Origin: Neisseriaceae bacterium
GTDB taxonomy: Bacteria > Pseudomonadota > Gammaproteobacteria > Burkholderiales > UBA11063
DNA: 11,353 nt
Direction of reading: 5' to 3'
Assembly: GCA_947499925.1 (NCBI GenBank)
Contig: CANMQR010000006.1
Span: forward strand, 1-11,353
The translations under genes and the position numbers were made by a program. The notes beneath the pieces were generated by a model. The model had not been told where the DNA came from. It did no database searches and was given only the letters and a program-made list of their open reading frames with translations. Each line of letters starts with the position of its first letter. Positions within the stretch are counted from its first letter, which is position 1. Positions 1 through 6,683 of the stretch are shown here, in pieces.

Positions 1-27
1 CGTAAGCGTTCCATGAACCCCATCTTT
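1..27 (+). repeat. IS66 left terminal inverted repeat (IRL)
   Basis: The first 27 bases match the reverse complement of 2560-2586 at 24 positions. The first 13 bases are identical, and mismatches fall at positions 14, 20 and 23. This is the transposase-recognised end of the element. Confidence 0.9.
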
Positions 28-35
28 TAAAGTTA

Positions 36-44
36 TGCTATAAG
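36..44 (+). promoter_or_regulatory. Candidate extended -10 promoter for tnpA
   Basis: TGCTATAAG is an extended -10 (TGn plus TATAAG) lying just inside the left inverted repeat. No convincing -35 is seen, which is common with extended -10 promoters. A transcript would begin near position 51. This argues that the GTG at 44 is not the tnpA start and that one of the ATGs at 80/83 is used. Confidence 0.4.
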
Positions 45-82
45 TGAGATACTATCGCCATCATTTTTTATGGAGTAAGATG

Positions 83-421
83 ATGGTATCTAATGGTAAA
101 GTAATCGCATGTGAGTTTATTTCTAAATCGTCCTATTGGAAAGCACATATTGACTCTAGACGTAATAGTGGTATGAATAGAAGAGAGTATTGTCAAAAGA
201 ATAATCTAAGCCCCCATAAACTTGAATATCAAGAGCGTAAATTAGCCAATAAACTATCTAATAACAAGAAAACAATATTGTTGCCAATAAAGTTAACGCA
301 TGATAATATAACCAAATATGAACCTCCAATAACATTATGTACATTGGCATTAAAGAATGGTAATGAACTCAAGGTTCATGATAAATCAATACTAGCCACT
401 TTATTATCCATACTGAGTTGA
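83..421 (+). CDS. tnpA: IS66 accessory protein TnpA
   Basis: TnpA is the first of the three IS66 proteins. It is a small, probably DNA-binding accessory factor needed with TnpB and TnpC for efficient transposition. The product is 112 aa from the preferred ATG. The IS66 TnpA signature lies at about residues 19-54: a W-x-x-H-I segment, then S-G-M-N-R-R-E-Y-C and a Y-Q-E-R-K-L stretch, matching the usual helix-turn-helix-like 'SGLS..YC....L....F.YWRRRL' pattern. The frame is open upstream to a GTG at 44, but that codon lies in the likely promoter. The GGAG at 72-75 is 4 nt from ATG 80 and 7 nt from ATG 83, so 83 is preferred. The C-terminal half (lysine-rich, then a hydrophobic tail) is typical of the family. 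The stop lies 2 nt before tnpB, consistent with translational coupling. Confidence 0.85.
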   Translation: MVSNGKVIACEFISKSSYWKAHIDSRRNSGMNRREYCQKNNLSPHKLEYQERKLANKLSNNKKTILLPIKLTHDNITKYEPPITLCTLALKNGNELKVHDKSILATLLSILS

Positions 422-423
422 TT

Positions 424-774
424 ATGCTGCTACCATTTAATACTGATATATGGTTGTATCCAAATCCAATTGACTTCAGAAAACAGATGGACGGACTTAT
501 AATGTTAGTAGCTGATCATTTGAAGCTTAAACCTACATCAGGACAGATATTTTTATTTCGAAATAAGCATAGTAATAAGATAAAGTTATTATGGTGGGAT
601 AGGAATGGTTTCTGGTTGTGTTATAAGCGACTGGAGCAAGGGCGGTTAAAATTCCCTGCTAAATCTGATATAGCAATGCTGTTAACTGTTGAACAATTGG
701 GTTGGTTATTATCTGGTTTAGATTTTGCAGATCATCAATTATTACCTGAAGTAAAAGCCACTAATTTCTACTAG
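424..774 (+). CDS. tnpB: IS66 accessory protein TnpB (Orf2 family)
   Basis: TnpB is the most conserved IS66 accessory protein (IS66 Orf2 family), required with TnpA and TnpC for transposition, though its biochemical role is unsettled. The product is 116 aa, the usual length. The family signature is clear: W-L-Y near the start, then D-F-R-K-Q-M-D-G-L at about 17-25, S-G-Q-I-F-L-F-R-N at about 39-47, K-L-L-W-W-D-R-N-G-F at about 54-63 and K-R-L-E-Q-G-R at about 68-74. The ATG at 424 follows the tnpA stop by 2 nt. An in-frame TTG at 418 would overlap tnpA but has no better ribosome site. No strong Shine-Dalgarno is visible (only GAG at 415-417), so translation probably relies on coupling to tnpA. 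The reading frame is intact. Confidence 0.93.
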   Translation: MLLPFNTDIWLYPNPIDFRKQMDGLIMLVADHLKLKPTSGQIFLFRNKHSNKIKLLWWDRNGFWLCYKRLEQGRLKFPAKSDIAMLLTVEQLGWLLSGLDFADHQLLPEVKATNFY

Positions 775-827
775 AAACAGTAACAAAAAATACATTAAAA
801 ACACATCAAAATACTGAAGATAACGCA

Positions 828-854
828 TTGGGATACATGAGTTTATGGTATAAT
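828..854 (+). promoter_or_regulatory. Candidate promoter for tnpC inside IS66
   Basis: A consensus TATAAT at 849-854 is preceded by TGG, making an extended -10. TTGGGA at 828-833 could serve as a weak -35 with a 15-nt spacer. It sits in the 110-nt tnpB-tnpC gap and would start a transcript near 861, giving tnpC a short leader. It suggests that the transposase can be expressed separately from tnpA/tnpB. Activity is inferred from sequence only. Confidence 0.5.
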
Positions 855-884
855 ATTGTATTAGTTAGTTAACGGTATTTAGTA

Positions 885-2561
885 ATGAGTTTTGCAACAA
901 ATATGGCTTCGCCAATAAATGAAATTGAAGCTTTAAAAGCAGATAATGCATTACTTAATGCTCGTTGCAAGCAATATGCTGAAGCTTATGAATATCTAAA
1001 AGAGCAAATACTTGATTTAAAGCGCCAGATGTTTGGTAAACGCTCAGAACGCTATGTTGAAGATCCAGAAAATAAGCAGCTATCATTACTTAGTGATATT
1101 GGAGCTGAGTTTGCTTCTGCTGATGCTAGTAAATTAGTCGAGGCTCAATCTACCGTAGTAGCAGCTCATACCAGAACTACCAAGAAAGCAAAATCATCAG
1201 AAAAAGATTTACCGCGTCGTATTGAAATAATCACGTTATCAGATAAAGATAAACTCTGTAGCTGTGGCTTATGTAAAACAGTGATTCGCTATGAAGCTAA
1301 GGATCTAGTTAACTACGTACCAGAGGTCTTTGAAATCGTGGAACAACGCCGTGAAGTTGCAGTATGTCCAAAAGGATGTGACGGCTCTATTATAACTGCA
1401 CCAGCCCCACTACAAGTTCTACCGAAAGTAAAAGCTACCGAATCATTCTTAGCATTTCTAGTAGTAAGTAAGTTAGAAGACCGGCAGCCGCTATATCATC
1501 TGGAGCATAGATTAAGTGAAAGACATGGAATTGATGTATCACGACAAACTATGGCGCGTTGGATGATAGATCTAATGGAGCCACTAAGACCAATATATAA
1601 TCTTCTCAAAGATAATATTATTGATTATGATGTTGCTAGTTGTGATGCAACCACCTTACAAGTGCTAAAAGAACCTGGGAGAGCAGCTGAAACTAAATCA
1701 CAGGTATATTGTATTCGTGGTGGCCCACCAAATCAACAAGTTATTCTTTATGATTATAATGCAATAGAGCATAAACAGTTTCTACATGATTGGTTTGGTG
1801 GTTTTAAAGGTTATATGCATGTAGATGGCGGCAATGTATTTGAAAATAGCACTAATGCAACGTTAGTAAACTGTAACGCTCATGCTCGACGCAAGTTTGA
1901 ACCTATAGTTAAATCAAATAAAGGCAAAGGTATCGCTAAAGAAGCTATGCGTTATTTTAAAGAACTTTATAAAATAGAGCGTGAAGCTAAAGATAAGCAA
2001 ATGACCCCAGAACAGCGATATCAATTACGACAAGAAAAGGCAAAACCATTACTAGATGAATTTAATGCTTGGATAGATAAAATCTATCCCACAGTATTGC
2101 CCATATCTACTCTTGGTAATGCTGTTAACTACTGTATTAAATATAGAAACGGTTTAATGCGCTACCTAGAGGATGGTAGGCTTGAAATTGATAACAATCT
2201 AACTGAACAACAAATTAAACCGCTTGTTATTGCAAGAAAAAACTTCTTATTCTGTGATTCAGTTAGTGGGGCTAAATCATTATGTCTGCATTTAGGACTA
2301 ATTAGAACTGCAAAACTGCATGGATTGGATCCATATAATTATTATATTGCATTATTAAAGGCTATTCCATACTGCAAAAATGTTGAAGACTATGAAAAGC
2401 TTTTACCTTGGAATATACGCAGCTACACTGTACCAATAATTACCACTAGCGATGGTAATAAAGCCCTGGGACAGCCGGTTGACAGGTTGCGACCAAACTC
2501 AACATCTAATTCTCTTACAGACTCAACTATGCTGAGTAGCATAAATTTAAGTAGCCTGTAA
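885..2561 (+). CDS. tnpC: IS66-family DDE transposase TnpC
   Basis: TnpC is the catalytic transposase of the element, a DDE-type enzyme. In order it shows an N-terminal coiled-coil/leucine-rich segment with the Q-M-F-G-K-R-S-E-R motif (about 48-56), a zinc-finger-like cysteine cluster (C125, C127, C130, C161, C165), the DDE core, and the IS66 C-terminal domain (about 468-510, ending L-L-P-W-N). Likely catalytic residues are D254 (C-D-A-T-T), D314 (V-D-G-G-N) and E441 (D-N-N-L-T-E-Q). The conserved A-H-A-R-R-K-F block is at 332-338 and the R-K-N-F-L-F block at 451-456. At 558 aa it is somewhat longer than the usual ~510-530 because about 48 residues follow L-L-P-W-N. Its stop codon lies within the right inverted repeat. 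No strong Shine-Dalgarno precedes the ATG at 885. The frame appears intact, so the element may be autonomous. Confidence 0.95.
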   Translation: MSFATNMASPINEIEALKADNALLNARCKQYAEAYEYLKEQILDLKRQMFGKRSERYVEDPENKQLSLLSDIGAEFASADASKLVEAQSTVVAAHTRTTKKAKSSEKDLPRRIEIITLSDKDKLCSCGLCKTVIRYEAKDLVNYVPEVFEIVEQRREVAVCPKGCDGSIITAPAPLQVLPKVKATESFLAFLVVSKLEDRQPLYHLEHRLSERHGIDVSRQTMARWMIDLMEPLRPIYNLLKDNIIDYDVASCDATTLQVLKEPGRAAETKSQVYCIRGGPPNQQVILYDYNAIEHKQFLHDWFGGFKGYMHVDGGNVFENSTNATLVNCNAHARRKFEPIVKSNKGKGIAKEAMRYFKELYKIEREAKDKQMTPEQRYQLRQEKAKPLLDEFNAWIDKIYPTVLPISTLGNAVNYCIKYRNGLMRYLEDGRLEIDNNLTEQQIKPLVIARKNFLFCDSVSGAKSLCLHLGLIRTAKLHGLDPYNYYIALLKAIPYCKNVEDYEKLLPWNIRSYTVPIITTSDGNKALGQPVDRLRPNSTSNSLTDSTMLSSINLSSL

Positions 2562-2586
2562 AGTTGTGGTTCCTGGAACGCTTACG
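2560..2586 (-). repeat. IS66 right terminal inverted repeat (IRR)
   Basis: The reverse complement of this stretch matches positions 1-27 at 24 of 27 bases. It overlaps the last two bases of the tnpC stop codon and abuts the acetyltransferase remnant. Confidence 0.9.
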
Positions 2587-2834
2587 TTGTAATAGGTAAT
2601 GGTGCTATTATTGCATCAAAATCTGTTATCACTAAAAATATTGAGCCTTACACTATTGTTGGTGGTAATCCAGCTCAAACCATCAGACAAAGATTTACGC
2701 AGGATGTGGTTGACATTTTATTACAGTTAAAATGGTGGGATTGGGATGTAGAAACTATTGCCAAGCATGCTTCAATATTATTGAATAATGACTTGGCACA
2801 ATTACAAGCATTATTACAGATCACTCTGACGTAA
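2586..2834 (+). pseudogene. 3' fragment of a CatB/Vat-type xenobiotic acetyltransferase, split by IS66
   Basis: The reading frame that begins at the IS66 right end encodes about 82 residues that look like the C-terminus of a hexapeptide-repeat (left-handed beta-helix) acetyltransferase. Family members acetylate chloramphenicol (CatB) or streptogramin A (Vat) with acetyl-CoA. Seen features are the last hexapeptide coils (V-I-G-N-G-A-I-I-A), then S-V-I-T-K-N-I-E-P-Y, the hallmark V-G-G-N-P-A, a run ending I-R-Q-R-F, and the L-K-W-W-D-W-D tail motif. Full-length relatives are about 205-220 aa, so roughly 125-135 N-terminal residues are missing and should lie left of position 1. No start codon or ribosome site belongs to the fragment, so it is presumed inactive. 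Its last 21 bases overlap the end of the convergent MFS gene. Whether the original substrate was chloramphenicol, a streptogramin or something else cannot be told. Confidence 0.85.
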
Positions 2835-3998
2835 TTTCGTAAGAAAAATATACCATAGTATACCCAAACCCAATAAAACCAGGTAGATAATTGGTAACAT
2901 TATGGGTTGAGATACACTAAATAGACCTAGTATCGTAACCACTAAAAATGCTGAACCCATATTTATAAAGCTCATGACCGCTGATGCATTGCTTTTATCT
3001 TTAGCGTACTTTAACGCTAATGCTGCGCTGTTACCAAAAATAAATGACAATCCAAAATAGATTATAATCATTGGCAAGAATAAATTCATCGGTTGGTTTT
3101 TAAGCAAATACAATATCAAAAATAACAAAACAGTTCCAATTATACTAACGACAAGTCCAAATTTTAATGATTTACTTGGCGACCATGTTTTGCCTAAATG
3201 GTTTGATAGCAATGAACCAAATAAAATACCAGCAGACGGTATAAAATTATACGAGCCATAACTGCTCGGAGTCAAATGCATAACATTCATTGCAATAAAT
3301 GGTGACAACGCTGCAAAAATATATACCACGCAACTACCAAGCCCCACCAGTAACCCACCAAATATTACAGACGAATCCTTTAATTGCGTTACATAATTAC
3401 TAAACAAATTCCGTAACCTTAATGCGTCATAATCTCTTGAGTTGTAGACCTCTGGAAGTTGTTTGCCTAAAACTAGTATAGCTAGTGCATACAGTATCAT
3501 CATATAAAATGGAGCTGTCCAATTAAAATGTGACACAACAATACCGCCAACAAAAACTCCTAATCCTGGCGTTATGGCAAATGCCATAGTCAATAACCCC
3601 ATTACTCTGGCACTTTCTTCGTGGGTAAATAATTTGTGCGATAGAGTGAATGTCATTTTTAAGCCAGAAGCAGCCCCTAACGCCATTACACAACGAGATA
3701 TCACTAGTAAAATAAATGAGCGCAATGGATAAGATAAAATACACCCACAAGCTCCAATAATCGTTAAAACAGCACCTATGGCAATGGTGATTCGACTACC
3801 AAATCTGTTAGCCAATGCACCATACAAGAGCTGCCCAAAAGCGTATCCGACCAAATACCATGTTACCGTGTATTGGGCTACTTGATTGCTAACCATAAAA
3901 TAATTAGCTATATTTGGTAGTCCAGGCGTGAATATCACTGCTCCAATTGAACCAAAAGAGATCAATAGCATCAATACAGATATATATTTTGCTTTCAT
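2814..3998 (-). CDS. Bcr/CflA-type MFS multidrug exporter
   Basis: This is an inner-membrane proton-coupled exporter of the major facilitator superfamily. It resembles the Bcr/CflA drug-resistance group (DHA1), whose members export bicyclomycin, chloramphenicol, sulfonamides and other small molecules. The 394-aa product has about 12 hydrophobic segments split by a central loop (about 178-210). Motif A is at about 60-69 (G-A-L-A-N-R-F-G-S-R), a motif-B-like arginine at about R102, and the antiporter motif C at about 142-152 (T-P-G-L-G-V-F-V-G-G). The start is ambiguous: ATG at 3998, or GTG at 4007 adding three residues. An AAAAGG at 4011-4016 is 12 nt from the ATG but only 3 nt from the GTG, so the ATG is preferred. 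It lies 97 nt downstream of the PAS-HTH regulator, so it may have its own promoter or be read through. The substrate is unknown. Confidence 0.85.
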   Translation of the reverse strand: MKAKYISVLMLLISFGSIGAVIFTPGLPNIANYFMVSNQVAQYTVTWYLVGYAFGQLLYGALANRFGSRITIAIGAVLTIIGACGCILSYPLRSFILLVISRCVMALGAASGLKMTFTLSHKLFTHEESARVMGLLTMAFAITPGLGVFVGGIVVSHFNWTAPFYMMILYALAILVLGKQLPEVYNSRDYDALRLRNLFSNYVTQLKDSSVIFGGLLVGLGSCVVYIFAALSPFIAMNVMHLTPSSYGSYNFIPSAGILFGSLLSNHLGKTWSPSKSLKFGLVVSIIGTVLLFLILYLLKNQPMNLFLPMIIIYFGLSFIFGNSAALALKYAKDKSNASAVMSFINMGSAFLVVTILGLFSVSQPIMLPIIYLVLLGLGILWYIFLTKLRQSDL

Positions 3999-4095
3999 AT
4001 TACGCACATACCTTTTACATAAAATAGATTTAACAAGGCTATATTGTAATAATTAATGAAGCCAAGAGTAAATAGGAAAAGTTCCCGATTCAGCA

Positions 4096-4818
4096 TTATT
4101 CTAAATCTAAGTGCATGTTGATTAGAAAACTCACTGGTATCTTAGTATGATACCCCAAACTATGTAATTTATTGATTAAGGCGTCAATTCCATATACCTG
4201 TAATTTTGGATATAACCCACTACTAATAATGTTACTGATTGTTTTAGAGGTTACTGATTTACCATATAAATCACCTAGAATGGTAGCTATTTTCTTTGTG
4301 CTTTTACAATAAAATAACAAAAAAGCAATTTCATGTTCACGTAATGTTAATAAAGGATCGATGTGCGGTGTATGTTGATTGAGGTTAATCTGGTTATTTT
4401 CAAGCAATAGCAATAGTTTGTATAGATACAACTTGGCATCTAATTTTCTGGATTCAACACCTATTGCTACAATATTATCGGTAACAGGGTTGATTATTGG
4501 CTTTAAAACACAATCTAATATTAGATACTCATGATTATGGTTTAAGTTGATTGACAAAAACTCTTGCGGGGATTTTGTTTTTATTACTTTATCAATTGAT
4601 GCATTGACACTACTGATGTTTTCTTGAGGCAATGGTAGAATATCCAAATGATTTTTACCAATTAATGTTTTTGGATGACAGTTAATTACTTCTTGTATTT
4701 TTTCTCCAGCAAAAAGGATTGTATTATTGACATCGATTAAGAATACTAATTCATTAACATAAATCAAATTATATAACTCAACCACTTTGTTTAAAAATGT
4801 AATATCTTCTAATATCAT
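4096..4818 (-). CDS. PAS-domain protein with C-terminal helix-turn-helix (LuxR-like) regulator
   Basis: This is a probable transcriptional regulator. An N-terminal PAS-like sensor fold (about residues 25-125) contains F-L-I-D-V-N-N-T-I-L-F and I-G-K-N-H-L-D-I-L, followed by a leucine-rich linker. A LuxR/GerE-like HTH starts at L-T-L-R-E-H-E-I (about 157-164), continues with K-S-T-K-K-I-A and K-T-I-S-N-I-I, and ends with an unusual tail reading L-H-S-L-G-Y-H. Compared with classic LuxR there is an insertion (D-L-Y-G-K-S-V) between the two HTH helices. The ATG at 4818 overlaps the upstream GNAT stop as ATGA and has GGTGGA 7 nt ahead. A GTG at 4830 would add four residues but is less likely. It may respond to a small ligand or redox cue and control this cluster, but its target is an inference. 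No kinase or receiver domain is present. Confidence 0.75.
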   Translation of the reverse strand: MILEDITFLNKVVELYNLIYVNELVFLIDVNNTILFAGEKIQEVINCHPKTLIGKNHLDILPLPQENISSVNASIDKVIKTKSPQEFLSINLNHNHEYLILDCVLKPIINPVTDNIVAIGVESRKLDAKLYLYKLLLLLENNQINLNQHTPHIDPLLTLREHEIAFLLFYCKSTKKIATILGDLYGKSVTSKTISNIISSGLYPKLQVYGIDALINKLHSLGYHTKIPVSFLINMHLDLE

Positions 4819-5360
4819 ATTTGATTCCACCGTTCTTTACTCATGCGGTATAAGACATGCTCACTTAGTTGATGGTCTACTGGTAACTTTGGGTGATAAA
4901 AATTATCTGATTCATAATGAATCATGCCAAGTTTTTGCATAACTCTTTCTGAGCGATAATTAGCTGTAGCGGTAAATGATACTATCTCATCTAAATTAAA
5001 CTCATTAAATCCAATTTCAAGACATTTTTTAGCACCCTCTACAGCCAACCCTTGCCCCCAATATTCGGAACACAAACGCCATCCAATTTCAACACATGGA
5101 GCAAAAGGTAAATCAAAATCTCGACGCATAACTCCTATAAAGCCAATAAATTGTTTGTTCAATTTTAACTCACAAGCATACATGCAATAACCAAATTCCA
5201 ATAATGCTTTTTTAAAAATTTCAATGGAAGCAATTGATTCTTCTTTTGTATAATAACTTGGAAAAAACTCCATAACTTTTGGGTCTTGGTTTAATGCAAT
5301 AAATGGCTCTAAATCTTTATCTAGCCATTCACGCAGAATTAAACGTTTTGTTTCATACAT
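4815..5360 (-). CDS. GNAT acetyltransferase, RimJ/RimL-like
   Basis: This is a cytoplasmic GCN5-related N-acetyltransferase of the Acetyltransf_3 (RimJ/RimL) group, which transfers acetyl from acetyl-CoA to an amine on a protein or small molecule. The 181-aa length is typical. It opens with the family start T-K-R-L-I-L-R-E (4-11). Later come E-I-G-W-R-L (91-96), the acetyl-CoA loop Y-W-G-Q-G-L-A (100-106), and the closing N-Y-R-S-E-R-V-M-Q-K-L-G-M helix (134-146). All key positions look intact, so it is probably active. It follows the small GNAT gene by 4 nt, has GGGAG about 10 nt ahead of its ATG, and its TGA overlaps the ATG of the PAS-HTH gene. Relatives are often chromosomal housekeeping or detoxifying enzymes, so an antibiotic substrate is only suggested by context. 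Confidence 0.88.
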   Translation of the reverse strand: MYETKRLILREWLDKDLEPFIALNQDPKVMEFFPSYYTKEESIASIEIFKKALLEFGYCMYACELKLNKQFIGFIGVMRRDFDLPFAPCVEIGWRLCSEYWGQGLAVEGAKKCLEIGFNEFNLDEIVSFTATANYRSERVMQKLGMIHYESDNFYHPKLPVDHQLSEHVLYRMSKERWNQI

Positions 5361-5364
5361 TATT

Positions 5365-5835
5365 CTAGTACTCCCGCAGTTTATATACTAATGGTTGCAC
5401 TTGTGATGCAAAACCTAGTTTAGTATAAAAACTCTCTGATAGCTCACTCGGCCATACAATAATAATTTCTAAATTATTAGTTTTTGCCCAGCCAATAACA
5501 TATGTAATTAAACTATGCCCAAACTTATTGTTTCTATATTCTGGTAATGTGAATACATTGGTCAAATAGCCCATTTGGTCAATAATATTATTAGGTCTGG
5601 GTATTTTATTAATCACACATAAAGATGCGCATCCGCATAGTTTACCATTTATGAAGACACCAAAATGCGTATATAATTCTTGCATATGTGGACTCAATAA
5701 AACTTGTAGACAATCACCAATAAAATCATTTTTTTGTGATAACTGTAATAATGCATTTTCTTCACATTGAAATACCCAACGTAATTCGGCAAGAGCTGAA
5801 TATTCATCATTATTTATGATTCTATATTCAAGCAT
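5365..5835 (-). CDS. Small GNAT-family acetyltransferase
   Basis: This is a single-domain GNAT protein of 156 aa. Motif A is recognisable at about 91-110 (L-T-N-V-F-T-L-P-E-Y-R-N-N-K-F-G), and the C-terminal S-E-S-F-Y-T-K-L-G-F at about 133-142 is the usual motif-B helix. In the acetyl-CoA loop the normal R-x-x-G-x-G/A reads R-N-N-K-F-G, so the first glycine is a lysine (K104). This may weaken cofactor binding or be tolerated. The open frame extends 37 codons further upstream (to 5946), but that part overlaps the preceding gene and lacks GNAT character. The ATG at 5835 has TGGAG 7 nt ahead and overlaps the preceding stop by 8 nt, so it is chosen. Translation is probably coupled to the upstream GNAT gene. 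The substrate is unknown. Confidence 0.8.
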   Translation of the reverse strand: MLEYRIINNDEYSALAELRWVFQCEENALLQLSQKNDFIGDCLQVLLSPHMQELYTHFGVFINGKLCGCASLCVINKIPRPNNIIDQMGYLTNVFTLPEYRNNKFGHSLITYVIGWAKTNNLEIIIVWPSELSESFYTKLGFASQVQPLVYKLREY

Positions 5836-6598
5836 TAGATTGCTCCAATGTATTTTCCAAATGGTACTCTTGTAATATCTGTATTTCTTTAAAGCCCAAT
5901 TTAGCATACAATGGTCTACCCAATTGAGATGCATACAATATTGCATGGTGCAAATTTTTACTTTTAGCTAATAAGATACAGGCATTGACAGCAGCGGTTC
6001 CAAGACATTTATGTCGATATGCAGTGAGTGTACTCATACAATAAACTCCTGCTACATTATTACCACAATATACCATTGCTGTAGCTGCTGGTTGATTGTC
6101 ATACATCAGCAGAAATGGAATGCATTTTGCAACTTTAATTAATGGATAGAAAAACTCTTTAAATCCATCAGAGCTACATTCAAAAGTTGCTATGGCGGTA
6201 TTTGTCCAAATTTGTAATTCTTCATTAGTTTTAGGAATTATTATTTGAATATTTGAGGGGATCGTTGGAGTGATATATTCAGATATATTTAATACCATCT
6301 CTGTGCTGACTAAATCATCAAGCGCAAACCCTCCGCATTTTAAGTTATCTGCATTTATTTGAGGTGCAACCAACCAAGTGAATTGTGTATTTTTATAAAA
6401 TACCTTTACTTTTTCTATATTTGATAAAGTTGTTTCTCCCCATACAAAATTTACAAAATTAATTGCAACTGGTGCTTTTAATGCAAGTAAATTTGTACCT
6501 TCTAATATTTCCCAACCAAATACATTAGACATTTTTTGCAAAATTTCTTTAAAGTTCTCTTGCTGAAGGTTTTTACCAATATTAAAATAGTGCTCCAT
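5828..6598 (-). CDS. GNAT-family acetyltransferase with N-terminal extension
   Basis: This 256-aa protein has its GNAT fold in the C-terminal half (about 115-245) and a ~110-residue N-terminal part of unrecognised type, possibly a degenerate first GNAT lobe as in other two-lobed family members. Supporting motifs are V-A-G-V-Y-C-M-S-T-L (182-191, beta-4), the acetyl-CoA loop Y-R-H-K-C-L-G-T-A (194-202), and L-Y-A-K-L-G-F-K-E-I (230-239). In the loop R-x-x-G-x-G the first glycine is replaced by C199 minus one position (R-H-K-C-L-G). The ATG at 6598 has AAAGGAT about 9 nt upstream. The 85-nt gap to the kinase gene upstream is the largest between 11000 and 4818, so a secondary promoter may lie there. 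It overlaps the next GNAT gene by 8 nt. The substrate is not identifiable. Confidence 0.78.
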   Translation of the reverse strand: MEHYFNIGKNLQQENFKEILQKMSNVFGWEILEGTNLLALKAPVAINFVNFVWGETTLSNIEKVKVFYKNTQFTWLVAPQINADNLKCGGFALDDLVSTEMVLNISEYITPTIPSNIQIIIPKTNEELQIWTNTAIATFECSSDGFKEFFYPLIKVAKCIPFLLMYDNQPAATAMVYCGNNVAGVYCMSTLTAYRHKCLGTAAVNACILLAKSKNLHHAILYASQLGRPLYAKLGFKEIQILQEYHLENTLEQSNA

Positions 6599-6683
6599 TT
6601 TTAAAATATCCTTTATTATTTATTCTTCAACGAAATTACAGTATTAATAAAGATAGAAAAAGTTCTTAGCATAATACGATGAT

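Larger units (their letters stand above)
1..2586 (+). mobile_element. IS66-family insertion sequence, complete
   Basis: This is a complete IS66-type element. It has near-identical terminal inverted repeats beginning CGTAAGCGTTCCA, and the diagnostic three-gene order tnpA-tnpB-tnpC, all on the + strand and all with intact reading frames. IS66 elements normally start GTAAGCG and duplicate 8 bp of target. The extra outer C:G pair at both ends may be part of the repeat or chance. Because the window begins at the element, the left target duplication cannot be seen. If the element ends at 2586, the right copy would be TTGTAATA (2587-2594). The element lies in the same direction as the acetyltransferase gene it interrupts. 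Its base composition resembles the flanking genes, which suggests long residence in AT-rich hosts. The identification is firm; the exact outer base is uncertain by one. Confidence 0.93.

Noticed and set aside
44..82. N-terminal extension of tnpA from a GTG at 44
   Set aside because: It overlaps a likely extended -10 promoter and lacks a ribosome site. The GGAG at 72-75 serves the ATGs at 80/83.
3523..3750. 75-codon open frame inside the MFS exporter gene
   Set aside because: It is nested in another frame of a clear membrane transporter gene, with no recognisable domain.
4019..4092. Possible terminator between the PAS-HTH and MFS genes
   Set aside because: Only 4-bp stems such as GGAA/TTCC and GGCT/AGCC with long loops, and no T-run, so it is not a credible intrinsic terminator.
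5836..5946. 37-codon N-terminal extension of the small GNAT gene
   Set aside because: It lies wholly within the preceding GNAT gene in another frame and shows no family resemblance. A good TGGAG site precedes the ATG at 5835.
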